NCBI GenBank assembly: GCA_903813345.2
Contig: CAIIXF020000012.1
Coordinates: forward strand, 4,569,318 to 4,633,317
From: Owenia fusiformis
Lineage: Eukaryota > Annelida > Polychaeta > Sabellida > Oweniidae
DNA length: 64,000 nucleotides
Direction: 5' to 3'
Shown here: positions 1 to 12,000 of the stretch, piece after piece
Layout: every line of letters starts with the position of its first letter
Position numbering within the stretch: the stretch's first letter is position 1
Program-made: the position numbers and the translations under genes
Notes under the pieces: generated by a model
What the model saw: the letters and a program-made list of their open reading frames with translations, nothing else
Told to the model about the DNA's origin: nothing
The model's database searches: none

Positions 1-69
1 TATTGACCAGTATACATCTTTCAACCAAATATGAAGAAAATCTGTATACCAGTATTCAAGTTATCTTCC

Positions 70-140
70 GGACAGACAGACGGACTGACTGACGGACTGA
101 CGGACTGACAGACTGACGGACTGACGGACTGACGGACGGA
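70..140. repeat. GACGGACT-type microsatellite
   Basis: Imperfect short tandem repeat of GACGGACT/GACAGACT. It is followed by a short conserved-looking tail (138-190). Such GACGG tracts often sit at one end of non-autonomous transposons in invertebrates; a similar ACGG tract lies at 62184-62220. The parent element cannot be delimited because it runs off the window. Confidence 0.75.
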
Positions 141-539
141 GGGCTTCACTATATCCCTACAGAACTTCGTTCGTTGGGATAATAAGGCTTAATTGACTAA
201 AATTCAGCGTGGAGCTTGTACATTTTGGTACGGAAACATTCTGCCATCTTTCTATGAAAACTTTTTGTGAATCACCATGAGCGTCCATTCATCTGTATGA
301 TTTAAATGAATGTTGTCTCCCATATACAGCAAATATTCAATATTTGTTTGGCGACTACCATCCCAGGGAAAAATAAAAGGCTAGATTTATGATTCAAAGA
401 GAGTAAGTGTGAATTATACTAAAAATCATTCAAATGGAAAGGCTTACTATTAAATACATGAAATATGGACATCGTCTGTTTACATGACATCCGTATACTC
501 CAGTAAAATCTTGAAAAACTAGAAGATTGCAAGCAATCT

Positions 540-2413
540 TACGGAGGCCCTGTAGGCATTGTCAATTAGAAGGTCAACTAAAGGTTAAATATCAAATTTA
601 AGATCATATATTGACTCCAGACAACTTGTAGATGATTTTTAAAAAAGATTTTGTCGAATTAATGCAAGTTGAAATTTGACCTTGAAAAATTCTGAAATTT
701 GACCTTTTTTCAGTTTTTGAGCTATAATATCTCAAAACTGGAGCCAAATTTTAATAGATAATCAATTGCTAATATGTGTAGAACCTTTAGAGGAATATAT
801 ATTCTGACTTTCAGTAAAAAAAATTGATTTGTAGTCTCCAATTTTGAGAAACTTAGAAAACACAGTTTGTGATTTAGTTTGATGACCTTGACCTTTGACT
901 TTGACCTTTGACCTTGCAAATTTTACTTTTTTAGACCTCAGAAGGTCTTTTGTGAATAAATATAGCTAAATTTGAATCCAGAAAATCGATTTGAAAAATC
1001 AACTTTTTTGACCTTTTGGAGGTCACTGAAGGTCAATCAAAGGTCAAAGGTCAAAAGTAAGGTCAGATTTGGAATCCTGAGAACTTGTAGATGAGTTTTG
1101 AAACAAAATTTGGTCAATTTGAAGCAAGTTGAAATTTAGTCTTGAAAAGTTTCAAAATTTGACCTTTTTTCAGTTTTTGAGTTCTAATAACTCAAAACTG
1201 GTACACAATTTTAATAAATAATCAATCGCCAATATGTGAAGAACTTATAGAGGAATATATATCCTGACTTTCATGAAAAAATATTGATTTGTAGTCACCA
1301 ATTTTGAGAAACTTAGAAAACACAGTTTGTGATTTAGTTTGATGACCTTGACCTTTGACCTTGCAAATTTTACTTTTTTAGACCTCTTAAGGTCTTTTGT
1401 GATTAAATGCACCTAAATTTGAATCCAGAAAATTGATTTGAAAAATCAACTTTTTTGACCTTTCGGAGGTCACTGAAGGTCAAATAAAGGTCAAATGTCA
1501 AAAGTAAGGTCAGATTTGGAATCCTGACAACTTGTTGATGAGTTTTAAAAAAAATTGGTCAATTTGAAGCAAGTTGAAATTTAGTCTTGAAAAGTTTCGA
1601 AATTTGACCTTTTTTCAGTTTTTGAGTTCCAATATCTCAAAACTGGTACACAATTTTAATAAATAGTCAATTGTTAATATGTGTAGAACCTATAGAGGAA
1701 TATATATCCTGACTTTCATGAAAAAATATTGATTTGTAGTCTCCAATTTTGAGAAACTTAGAAAACACAGTTTGTGATTTAGTTTGATGACCTTGACCTT
1801 TGACCTTGCAAATTTTACTTTTTTAGACCTCAATGGGTCCTTTGTGATCAAATATACCTAAATTTGAATCCAGAAAATCAATTTGAAAAAACAACTTTTT
1901 TACCTTTCGAAGGTCACCGAAGGTCAACCAAAGGTCGGAGGTCAAAAGTAAGGAAATATTTGAGTTCCTGAGATCTTGTAGATGATTTTTAAAAAAAAAT
2001 CTGGTTCATTTGAAGCAAATTGAAAAATGACCGATTTTTGCCGATTTTTGACGTCAAATAACTCAAAAACGGTAAAAAATTAACGCGTACATATAGTGAG
2101 CAATTTGTAGAGAATGCTTATATCTAGTTACATTTTAATTCATCGCAAGAAATAATGAAGTATGAGGACAAAATCTGAGAAACTTAAAAAAAGCTTAGAT
2201 TTGACCTAGATTTTGACCTTTGACCTTGACCTAGATAAAAATTCCTTTCCCACCAAGTTCAGCCCAGGTCCCTAGTAGGACTATGTAGTAGCTAGTTGAA
2301 AGTTAGTCGGAAGTAGGAGAAAAAGAGGGAGGAAGAATAAATAATAATAATAAAGAATAATAAAGAATAATATCTACAAAATTGATAGGAGGCCCCTGCC
2401 GGGGGGCCTCCTA
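540..2413. repeat. TGACCT-rich dispersed repeat with three ~450-bp tandem units
   Basis: Three tandem units begin at about 711, 1171 and 1616 (spacing 460 and 445 bp), followed by a degenerate fourth portion. Each unit carries the same landmarks: a CAGTTTTTGAG start, a 'tctcaaaactgg' segment, a 'gtagaacc..tagaggaatatat' segment and dense TGACCT/AGGTCA hexamers. A diverged copy of the same family is recognisable at about 61245-61470. The block ends in a perfect GC-rich hairpin at 2386-2413. No coding potential is seen. It is probably a non-autonomous mobile element, possibly Helitron-like because of the terminal hairpin, but a canonical CTRR end is not convincing. Confidence 0.7.
2386..2413. 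other. Perfect 11-bp GC-rich hairpin
   Basis: The arms at 2386-2396 and 2403-2413 are exact reverse complements (TAGGAGGCCCC / GGGGCCTCCTA) around the 6-nt loop TGCCGG. It marks the right border of the TGACCT-rich repeat, as terminal hairpins do in Helitron-like elements. That assignment is inference. Confidence 0.6.
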
Positions 2414-3324
2414 ATAAATGAAAAAATTGCAACACAATGTAAACCTAGTGTAATCAATAACCATTGGTAAGTGAAACAACATATCAAAAATCTAGAAAAA
2501 TCTAAGCAGTGGAAGACTAAGAATTCAAGGGATGAAGATACCCCCCTTAATCACCCCCTAAATCTCAATGATATATCTTTAAAAAAATCTCATTCGGCTC
2601 TCATTACAAAATTGTAGTTCTTTTTTTGGATATGCATCAGAGACATATTAAAATTGAGAAATCTATTCAACAGAAAATTAAAAATTGTCAGAAAATGTAT
2701 TTTTGTGTATGTTTATACCCTACCTTGTATTATATTTTGGATCATTTTTCACTATATTTATGTATAACTCTATTATCAGGCTTCATGGTAACTTGTAAAA
2801 ATTCATGCTAGCTGAACTAATGTCAAAGATTAGGCATGGTCAATATCAAAACTTGAGCTTAATAGGTTTGTCAGAAAAAAATGCTAAAAATATCATAAAT
2901 GCGTTAATTTTTCAGGTTCAATTTTAGGGTCAGGGTTAGCTTGACCTAATAAGTTTTGCATTTGAAGTGTATCAGCCGAATTTTTGTCTTATTATTGTAC
3001 TATTGATGAGTACAATCCAATAGAACATGATTTTGTAGATGAATGGAACATGGGAAAGTGCATAAAAATGATTCTGACATAATTGGGGGGGGGGTAGACT
3101 ATTTCAGCTTTTCGAATAACATGTCTAGATCATGGTTTGCTTCTGCAAGGATACAAATTGCCTTTTTATATTGAGAGATGAACTTCAAAAATATACAATA
3201 CTCTTTTATATTTATACCATGACTTAATTATCAATGCTTGAAAACTTTTCATTTTCCATGACAATGCAATTACACTGTATCTAAATCAATATCATCAATT
3301 TTATTTGTGTTTGCACAAATGCCT
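2414..3324. other. Non-coding AT-rich interval
   Basis: No open frame, splice-bounded exon or inverted repeat that I can support. It has a G9 homopolymer near 3085. Confidence 0.4.
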
Positions 3325-4048
3325 CTAACGGCAACTGAAAGGCTCATTTCCTTCTAAATACTCATTCATTTTTTCCAATCTGTTTTCAATTGAAATTTGC
3401 TCATCTTCAGCTTGCTCTAGATATTTTACTACCATTTTAAAAGCATTCTCCCTTTCTTCTTCTTGTGGCCTTCCCACATTTTTTAACCTTTGAACCACTC
3501 TGTTCAAAAATTCGGGGGACATCCCTCCCAGTTCTAAAGTTTGTGCTACATACTTTATGGTACACAGCATCTGCTGCTGGAAGGTCTGGACAAAAAAGCA
3601 TCCGATCTTTTACTTCATCGCTCCATGGCGAATTAAGTTTGTCGCATATTTTTAAACATGCGGAACTATAGTCTAGGGTCATTATAGGGTTCAGTTTGAA
3701 ATCAGTCTTTCTACCTTGATATGGGTCACCCTGTCCACAAAATAGGCAATTTGTCTTATAATTGAATTTGACTTCTTGAGATCTTAGATTTTTGGAATTT
3801 CTTTCTGCTGGTGCACTTAGTTTCCGTTTCAAAGCAGATATGACATTAGTATTTGTATACTCTTTTTTACAATGGACATGAACAACTTGCCCAACTGCGA
3901 TAGTAAAGCTATCATTTCTAGCATTAATTGCCTTTTGTAAACCTGACATGCCCTTTTCACTCAGTTTTACAGTTGGCACAGTACTGTCAGAGAGTGTTTC
4001 ATTACAAAGTATGCACTCATCATTATCCACATCCATCATCTCAGCCAT
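3325..4048 (-). pseudogene. Frameshifted Cys/His-rich (CxxC...HxxC) protein remnant
   Basis: The frame opening at ATG 4048 encodes two similar modules, each a CxxC pair followed by an HxxC: CILC...HVHC, then CLFC...HKVC. This suggests two zinc-binding folds. The reading then goes out of frame: downstream of an A6 run (plus-strand T6 at 3479-3484) the other frame continues with a GRPQEEERENAF-like segment and an acidic helix, to a stop just after EPFSCR. One base fewer in the run would join the two frames. From memory, multi-copy invertebrate genes of unknown function have this layout of CxxC modules followed by a GRPQ segment and helix. I infer a decayed or truncated copy; a sequencing indel in the homopolymer is the alternative. 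No function is assigned. Confidence 0.6.
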
Positions 4049-4429
4049 GATTATGATTTCTACTTAACTAGTACTTAACTAACTACTTAACTAATCTTGT
4101 ATATCTTATCTACTCTAACTAAATTATGTTAACTATCTTAACTACACTAAACTATCTCAACTACATGTAATTCATATTTTATCACATAACAGCTTAGCTA
4201 ATTGCTATGGATGGTTCCCTATGACTGAGTAACTATATGTGAATGAAGCAAGACTGTATGTACAGTATTATTATATATCTACCATTTACATGTCATGAGA
4301 ATATACAAGTATATAATTGTCTCGATAAAGGAGGTATAGTGTAATGTCACAATAATAGTAACCCTAAGACAAAGAAAAAAATCTTCAGCTATATATACAA
4401 TAGACTGTGTATCAACACAATTACACAAC

Positions 4430-4775
4430 CTTACCACAAAATGTGGACTTTGGGATACCGCACCACAAATGTAAACTTGGGGATACACACAACAAAATGT
4501 GGACTTGGGAATCCCGCACCACAAAATGGGGACTTGGTTATACCGCACCACAAAATGTGGACTTGGGAATCCCGCACCACAAAATGGGGACTTGGTAATA
4601 CCGCACCACAAAATGTGGACTTGGGAATACCGCACCACAAAATGTGGACTTGGGAATACCGCACCACAAAATGTGGACTTGGGAATACCGCACCACAAAA
4701 TGTGGACTTGGGGATACCACACCAAAATGTGGACTTGGGGATACCGCACCATTAAATGTGGACTTGGGGATTCAG
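4430..4775. repeat. 29-bp minisatellite
   Basis: About 11-12 tandem copies of a 29-bp unit (CTTGGGAATACCGCACCACA plus AAATGTGGA), period exactly 29 in the best copies, with a GGGGACTTGGT variant alternating in the first half. All six frames stay open by repetition, which produces spurious reading frames. Confidence 0.95.
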
Positions 4776-6585
4776 CTTGTTTCTGGACAATTAAATCAAA
4801 ATCATACCTGTGTCCAAATACAGCTAACCAACTTTTCAGCTCACCTACACACTACTATACCCCCATACTGTATCCTGTATTCCTTTAAAAGAAATACAGG
4901 CGACAGCGAAGTTGCAAATGGAGGTCGTTTGTTTATTCCCATAGTTCTGAAGTTATACTAGATTTTAAATATATTCCAAGTGTTCTACTATACATTTTAT
5001 AGATTCATCGAGCAGTTTGCAACGTATTATTACCAGAAAAGCCCAATGGACAAATATAGAGAATACCCGCTCCATTTGCAACTTAACTGTACCCTGTATC
5101 CTTTTTTAAATGTGGTCACGTGGTAGGGTAGTGTGACCTACCAACACAGCTTTTCAGCACTGCTTATCAGCTCATCACAGCTCAATCAGCAAGGCAAATG
5201 ACATCCGACAATTTTGTGTATTGAAGCATTACATGTATAACTCAACCTAATTACATAATGTAATTTATCTTTTCATAATCAACTTATTCCTAGGTATGCA
5301 GATTAAATTTGCAATCACATCAAGGATATTTTTGGTTAAATTGCAATATTTAAATAATGCTTGTAATTTGGTATAATGGAATATCACATAGACAATGTTT
5401 ATTATTTTAATTATTTAATAATACTAGATGAAAATAAGGCATACAAAATAATCTAAGCCATGAATGCACATTATTCGACCAATTCAACATCCCACATGCC
5501 ATGCTCATCCAGTATTATAAGTGTTTATAGAACATATGTACTATACTATTTGCGTTTATTATGCTCTGTTACTATGGCAACCCCTTGACCAATCATGTTC
5601 AGACTCATTACATTAAATAATTACATCAGCATCCATGACCTCTATAAATATAACTGTGACTGATCCTGTAAAATGACATTTCTAGGAAATTATCACCAAA
5701 AAGTGCCACGCCCACTTTTGAGTGGATAGAGTGATGGTCACCTAATAAAATATAGTCCAGAGACAAAGATATCATATAATTCATCAAATTAATCATGTTA
5801 TCTTATTAAACACTACCCATATATGTTTTAAGGGTAACTTTATGTTCATTTCTAAATGATTTGAAGAGAAATGGCAACATCAGTTAGTATAGGAAGCTTC
5901 AAATTTACTGAAATATTAAAGATTTTGAGCATTTAAGTTGTGTTGCTATGGTAACCAATTGACCAATTTATATCAAACTTGCTGTGACAACTCAACTATA
6001 TATAGGTGCATGATCCCTGAAAATTTTATTGCGATTGCAGTAACATAACAGAAATTATTAATGTTTATCATAGTACCCCTTCATAAAATTACCCCAGGGG
6101 GTATAAATGGTGATTTAAAGGTTTTCCACCACTTAGATTTTTCTAGATTTTTGATATGTCATTTTACTTACCAATGGTTATTGATTACACTAGGTTTACA
6201 TTTTGTTGCAATTTTTTCATTTATTTGTGAATATTTACAACGGTTTTACTGGAGTAGTACCATTGTCAGACCAATATTAGGTATATATAGTAGCATGTGA
6301 TAAATCACATATTTGGGACAGGACAGGGATTAGATATCAGGGATGATATTGATATCATCCCGGGTTAATTTTAAAAAATTACATTTTCTCCAAAAATTCA
6401 TTTTTTTAAATTTTTCATTTTTTCCAAATTTTTTCATTTTTTCAAAAATATTCACTTTTTCAATAAAATCATTTTTAAATCCATACACAAGTAAAACTCA
6501 TATTCAATCATTCCCAGTAAAAAAAACTATATAGACAGGTACTATCTATATCTGCGGCACTAATCATCATACACAGACATAATGA
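4776..6585. other. Non-coding interval with a small inverted repeat
   Basis: No exon is supported. It contains a perfect 15-bp inverted repeat (AAGTTGCAAATGGAG at 4909-4923, complement at 5070-5084), possibly ends of a ~175-bp miniature element. 6360-6540 is very T-rich. Confidence 0.4.
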
Positions 6586-7807
6586 ATACTGTCACAAAAA
6601 TGTGAGACAGTTTTGCTCATAAATGTTAATTGTTGGAATTCTGAGACACCATGTAGTGATTCTTTTGTTTGAGACGGGAATGATGTAATTGTTCAATTTG
6701 TGAGACACCATTGTTAGACCAATTTAAGAAAACTGATTGTCAGCGCTATTTTTTGGGATTTTCATAACTTTAAAGGACGCTCTGGTGCATGATTAAAGTG
6801 TATAACTAAGGAGTATAATTACTAATTAGTAGTGGTGAGTGCCATATTTTTCTGTAGCAATTAGAGCGTAATTTCTGGTAATTTTAAACGTGAAATTGTG
6901 AGTTCATATATTTTTTAGTCTTTTTGAACATTAAAATACATACAGTAATATAAATATGTTGTTCTTAAATAGTGTGGATTATATGCTATGTCGGGGAAAG
7001 GAGTTTCTATCTAATTATGTATTCTAAACTAGGGGTGGGGTATCGGGGGAAGATTATGGGCTTAGAGTTTAGTGGCTCACCTAGAAAAACGTGGAGGGAG
7101 TAATCATGCTCTTTCATTGGGAACCCTTTTATTAAAATTGTTCAACCTATACCATATTTGGGATTTTGTGTTATACGGGAGGGAAATGTCAAAAGTGCCT
7201 TGACAGGTGGCCAGACGTTGTCATGGTAATTTACCCAGAATGCATCACCAAATGGAGTAAACAAAACCTATTCAACCAATCAGAGGGTTTCCCGCTGCAT
7301 ATCATCAGACAGGAGAGATAGCATCGAATCTGGCCCATGTGCGCAGTTGATCTTGGAAAGTTGAATGGACAAGACCTCGCGCAGTGTGGACATTGGAATA
7401 TAGCAGACACATGTGTAAAAGACTTTATTGGATTATTTTGTTGGTGTGTATTTAATAGAATACAAGGAGCGTTGATGATCGTGTAGTGATAGGATTTACG
7501 TACAGTATAAAGTAGTTGGATTATATTTGTTGCGATTGTATGGCCAAAGTGTTGGTGAGTTATAATTTACTGTATAGACTTTGATCTCCAGAGAGTTTTT
7601 TTTATGGTCTAGTAACGTGGGATCTAATCTCCTTAGGGATTGACATTTCCAATTGTTATAGACATTTACATCATTTATAACTGAAATTTATGGTCCTGCT
7701 TTCGTCTCTGTTGATCGCCATATTGAATCATACAGTTTTGGAGTAGCCATTTTGTGACGTCACTCTTCTGCTACCCAGAATTCCCCTTGATCCGCCATAT
7801 TGGATTA

Positions 7808-8164
7808 CTCCCGTGAGTTATTTAATTCCGGTCTAATCTCCTTAGGGATTGATATTCCCGAGTTTTATATCTCAGAGCATAAATACTCTAGAAGGTGTGT
7901 CCATTATTCCTTTCGGAGCAGAGATACTCCCGTGAGTTATTTAATTCCGGTCTAATCTCCTTAGGGATTGATATTCCCGAGTTTTATATCTCAGAGCATA
8001 AATACTCTAGAAGGTGTGTCCATTATTCCTTTCGGAGCAGAGATACTCCCGTGAGTTATTTAATTCCGGTCTAATCTCCTTAGGGATTGATATTCCCGAG
8101 TTTTATATCTCAGAGCATAAATACTCTAGAAGGTGTGTCCATTATTCCTTTCGGAGCAGAGCTA
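7808..8164 (+). repeat. 119-bp x 3 tandem repeat inside the LTR
   Basis: Copies start at 7808, 7927 and 8046 (CTCCCGTGAGTTATTT...), period exactly 119. The same array recurs in the 3' LTR from 18279. It is followed by shorter related units of 36-38 bp. Confidence 0.95.
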
Positions 8165-8480
8165 CTCCAGAAGAGGTGTTATACATCCCAGAGCAGAGCT
8201 ACTCCAGAAGGTGCATTATACATCCCAGAGCAGAGAGCTCCAGAAGAGGTGTTATACAGCTCGGAGCAGAGCTACTCCAGAAGAGGTGTTATACATCCCA
8301 GAGCAGAGCTACTCCAGAAGAGGTGTTATACATCCCAGAGCAGAGAGCTCCAGAAGAGGTGTTATACAGCTCGGAGCAGAGATACTCCAGAAGAGGTGTT
8401 ATACATCCCAGAGCAGAGAGCTCCAGAAGAGGTGTTATACAGCTCGGAGCAGAGATACTCCAGAGGATGTGTAATACATT
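8165..8480 (+). repeat. 36-38-bp tandem array inside the LTR
   Basis: Units share the core GAGCAGAG(C/A)TACTCCAGAAG and differ by 1-2 bp in length. The 3' LTR has one unit more (37 bp), which accounts for the whole length difference between LTRs (2397 versus 2434 bp). Replication slippage or recombination between units is the likely cause. Confidence 0.9.
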
Positions 8481-8987
8481 CCGGAGCTGAGCTACTCAGG
8501 GTGTGGTTTATTACTCCGGAGCAGAGTTTATCTGGGAAGCATGAAATACCTCAAAGTCTAGTTGATTTCAGATCAGAGATTATTCTTATATAAGCTGATG
8601 AGAGAGCTATAGACATTAATTATTATATTTGAGTGATTGTCCCCGAGTGGAGCAGTGGGTCCTTGGGTATGGAGACGATTTGTTTTCGGAGCTGAGTGAA
8701 TCTTTGAGATCCCTGACACTATTATAGACATTTTTTTATATTTGTGAGCCATAAAGGCATGAAAGACATTTTGAAGTTGACTGTTATTATATGTGTGTGG
8801 AAATAGAGTATAAAAATCCCGTATAACATTGTTTTGTATATGTAAATGCCATCTCTAAGTCCCAGTGACAGCTGAAGCACCAAACAAGCTCGGCGCCCGT
8901 GAATAACATCTCCGCATCCCCTCAATTGCAACCAGGTCTTCTCCGAGGGAGCATACGGGTCCTCGGCGGCGATCTGGCGCGCGACAT

Positions 8988-9004
8988 TGGTGTCAGATGT
9001 GGGA
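8988..9004 (+). promoter_or_regulatory. Primer binding site (tRNA-Leu type)
   Basis: TGGTGTCAGATGTGGGA begins one base after the 5' LTR. It is complementary to a tRNA 3' end (CCA plus the acceptor stem). It resembles the tRNA-Leu site TGGTGTCAGAAGTGGGA with one difference. The tRNA identity is from memory. Confidence 0.75.
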
Positions 9005-9023
9005 TCTTCACTGAGATTTGAGG

Positions 9024-12000
9024 ATGGAGCAGAAGATAGAGCTGAGAGGTTCCGAAGGGAGTCCTCGAACTTTGGAGCATGGTAACTTGATCGAGGATTC
9101 TGTGGTTGTCCCAAAGGGGACAATCCGGAGGACATCAGAGCCAAATGATACAGTAGTATTTAAGGGGGGTCCAAGGGACTTGCAGTTGGAGGCCCAGGAT
9201 ACTATGCCTTTGGAGCCCAGGGATTCCTTTCCCGATCAAAAGAAGCATGGAGCTATAGGTGGAACAGAAGCAGCTTCCCATGTGCCTGCACAGATACTTT
9301 TGAGGGGTGAGGCCAGAGACAGTACAGGGTATTGGACTATGTCGCAGGCAGAGAGTGAGTTTGCTCCCTCCCGATTTCAAACACCAGGACTACAAGGAAG
9401 ACAAGACCAAGAGTATCCAGCTACTTCAACTGGGATCAAAAGTGATCTCAGCTTGCCTAAGAAACCCCAATCGAGTGATGAGACACGAAAGAAAACCAAG
9501 TTCGAGATTTCTAAGATGGGCCAGGATGTGGACTCGTTGAAGCATGATGTACAGGTGATAAAGGATGGATTTACTTACCAGAGTTATGAGATGAGACAAC
9601 AGTTTCAACACCAGGATGAGATGAGAGATGAGATGAAGCTCACATTGAAGCAGAGCCAGAATGAGTTGAAATTAGAGTTGCAACAAAGTCAAGATGAGAT
9701 AAGACAAGGCCAGCTAGAAGCTCAAAGAAATCAACATGAGATGAAGGAGGGGATGGAACAGATCAATGATACATTGGCAAGGTTGGTGTCTTCGGGTGTT
9801 TCTTCCCGGTTCTCGACTCCTAACCAAAGGTCTAACAAAAGATACACTGATGAAATTGAAAGAAATATCGAAATGGACAGAGAGAGTAAACTCACTAGGG
9901 AGACTATCCAGCTATCCGCAAATCCAGAGCAAAGACTATCCCCTGTAACCGGGAGGAATCCGGCTCATCTATACATGCCGCCACCTAGGAATGATAGGCC
10001 CTCTCCTTTTCGACCAATGATGGCTACACAAGAAATGTCCCACGAGAATAGATGGACTCAAAATGGTACACGAAGTCCAATTCATTTCCCAGCAGTTGAA
10101 AGAAGGGTTTTAGCAAACTCCAGGGTACCTGAGATTGCTGAATGGGTTGAAAAACAAGAGCTGTCACCACATCACCCAGTCCCTAAAACTATACAGGAGG
10201 GGAATGTGAGATTGTTGAAGAGTTTCCTTCCACAAGAGTCCCAAGCAGCATTTACAGAGGTACTCCCAGATTCTAAACTGAGGAGTAGACAAACACAGGA
10301 ACAAGTCTCTTCCCCTACAGGGGGACAGATGAGTTTATCGGGGGTTATTCCAAAGGAGAGCAGGCTAGCTCCAAATATGCCAGAGCAGGATAACTCCAGA
10401 AAAGGGCCTAGAAAAGAAGTTGTGAAGCCAGAAGATTCGACAACAGGGGAGAATAATAGAGCTCTACTAATTGCTGAGCAAGCTATGAAGATGTGTGAGA
10501 AGGCTTTGAGTTCCAATCACTCAGAGAGAAAAACAAAGATCAAACCAACTCAGACTTTTGATGGTAGCTCCCCATGGTGTGATTATAAAGCTTATTTTGA
10601 TACATGTGTCGAAAACAACAACTGGACTTCGGATGAGAAGCGACAGTATCTGGCAACTAACCTGAGGGGTGATGCTCAGCAAATTGTATTGGAGCTTGCC
10701 AAAGGATATACTTACGAGGATCTCCTACAGGCACTGGATAATAGATTTGGACCTGGAGGTAAAGCAGAGGTCTATGAAGCTGAGTTATGTAGCAGGCGGA
10801 GAAAACCTAGTGAATCCTTGCAGAGTTTGGGGCAGAGCATCCGCCGACTAACCTCTTTAGCCTACCCTGAGATGAATCGACCTGCTCAAGATAGATTAGC
10901 TCGAAGAAGCTTTGAGCAAGCTATCCCCGATGAGGAATTAAGGCATGCCGTTCATAAGGGGAAACCACAGACTTTGGATAAAGCGATTGAGGAAGCTTTG
11001 AGGGAAGAATCTTATCAAGAGTCTGAAAGAATTCGACGTGGGCTGAAGCCAAAGCAGAAGGACCATCAAATTCTGGCTGTTCAGGAGGAACCTGAAAGAG
11101 ACGAGTTGCTCTCCATGATGCACACCATAGAGGATGAAGTTCGAGGAATACAGGGTAGAATTTCTGCTATGGAGCAGAGAATTCAAACTCCCAAATCTTT
11201 GCTTTGTAAGAGATGTGGAGTTGAGGGGCATCTTGTTAGGTTCTGTCCAACTGTCACCTGTTACAATTGTAATCAAGCTGGTCATTTCTCTTATGATTGT
11301 ACCAGACCTCAGCGGAAAAGGGATGAATCAACACCAGCTCCTAGGGTTGCAGCAATAGCACCTATACGATTTTTAAAAGGGAATGACATAGAGGTGACGC
11401 AACAGTCACATGGTCTAGTGAGGAAAATAATAGCCCAGGTTCATGTTTGTGGGGTGAAGATGGAATTTCTGGTTGATACTGGAGCAGCGTATTCTCTGAT
11501 AGACTTACACAGTTTTAACCATATTCCTTTCCGAAAACGGCCAAAATTGAAACCTGTGGAACAGGCCCTCCTACAGGCAGATGGTTCCCCTCTAGAGATA
11601 TATGGCCGAGCTGTTTGTGAAGTAGAACTGGATGGTACAACGAGGATGGTGGATGTAATAGTTGCTGATATTTCCCAGGATGGAATATTGGGATGCGAGT
11701 TTTTGTCTCATACCAGGGCCCTAATTGATATGAGAGAAAATGAGTTACATTTATCCCAAGAAGTATTTGAGGATTTGAAGAAATCCAAACCGACAGTGAA
11801 AAAGAGGAAGAGTAGTCCAGAAGAAGAGGGTCAAATGGAAAGAGAGTTGTCAACAGAAGAGAAACACCCCACAAAGCTAAAGGGGACAATTAACCAAGAG
11901 AGAAAGGAATATATACGGGGAAAACTAGACATGGAATCTGATCCTGATGAACTTCCCTCAGAGTCCTTGTGTTCTGTGGTAGAGGATGTTCTGGTTCCTC

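Larger units (their letters stand above)
6590..8986 (+). repeat. 5' LTR
   Basis: 2397 bp, TG...CA ends. It carries its own tandem arrays: three 119-bp copies from 7808, then 36-38-bp units to about 8480. A perfect CRE-like TGACGTCA lies at 7755-7762. The U3/R/U5 limits cannot be placed with certainty. The length is large for this class, in which LTRs are usually a few hundred bp. Confidence 0.95.

Noticed and set aside
2386-2413. Bacterial-type intrinsic terminator
   Set aside because: Animal DNA, no T-run after the stem; it fits a mobile-repeat border better.
4279-4961. Overlapping frames on both strands
   Set aside because: Products of the 29-bp minisatellite.
8014-8593. Three overlapping 113-168-codon frames in the LTR (again at 18485-19101)
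   Set aside because: All come from the 36-38-bp tandem array, which stays open in several frames; no conserved protein character.
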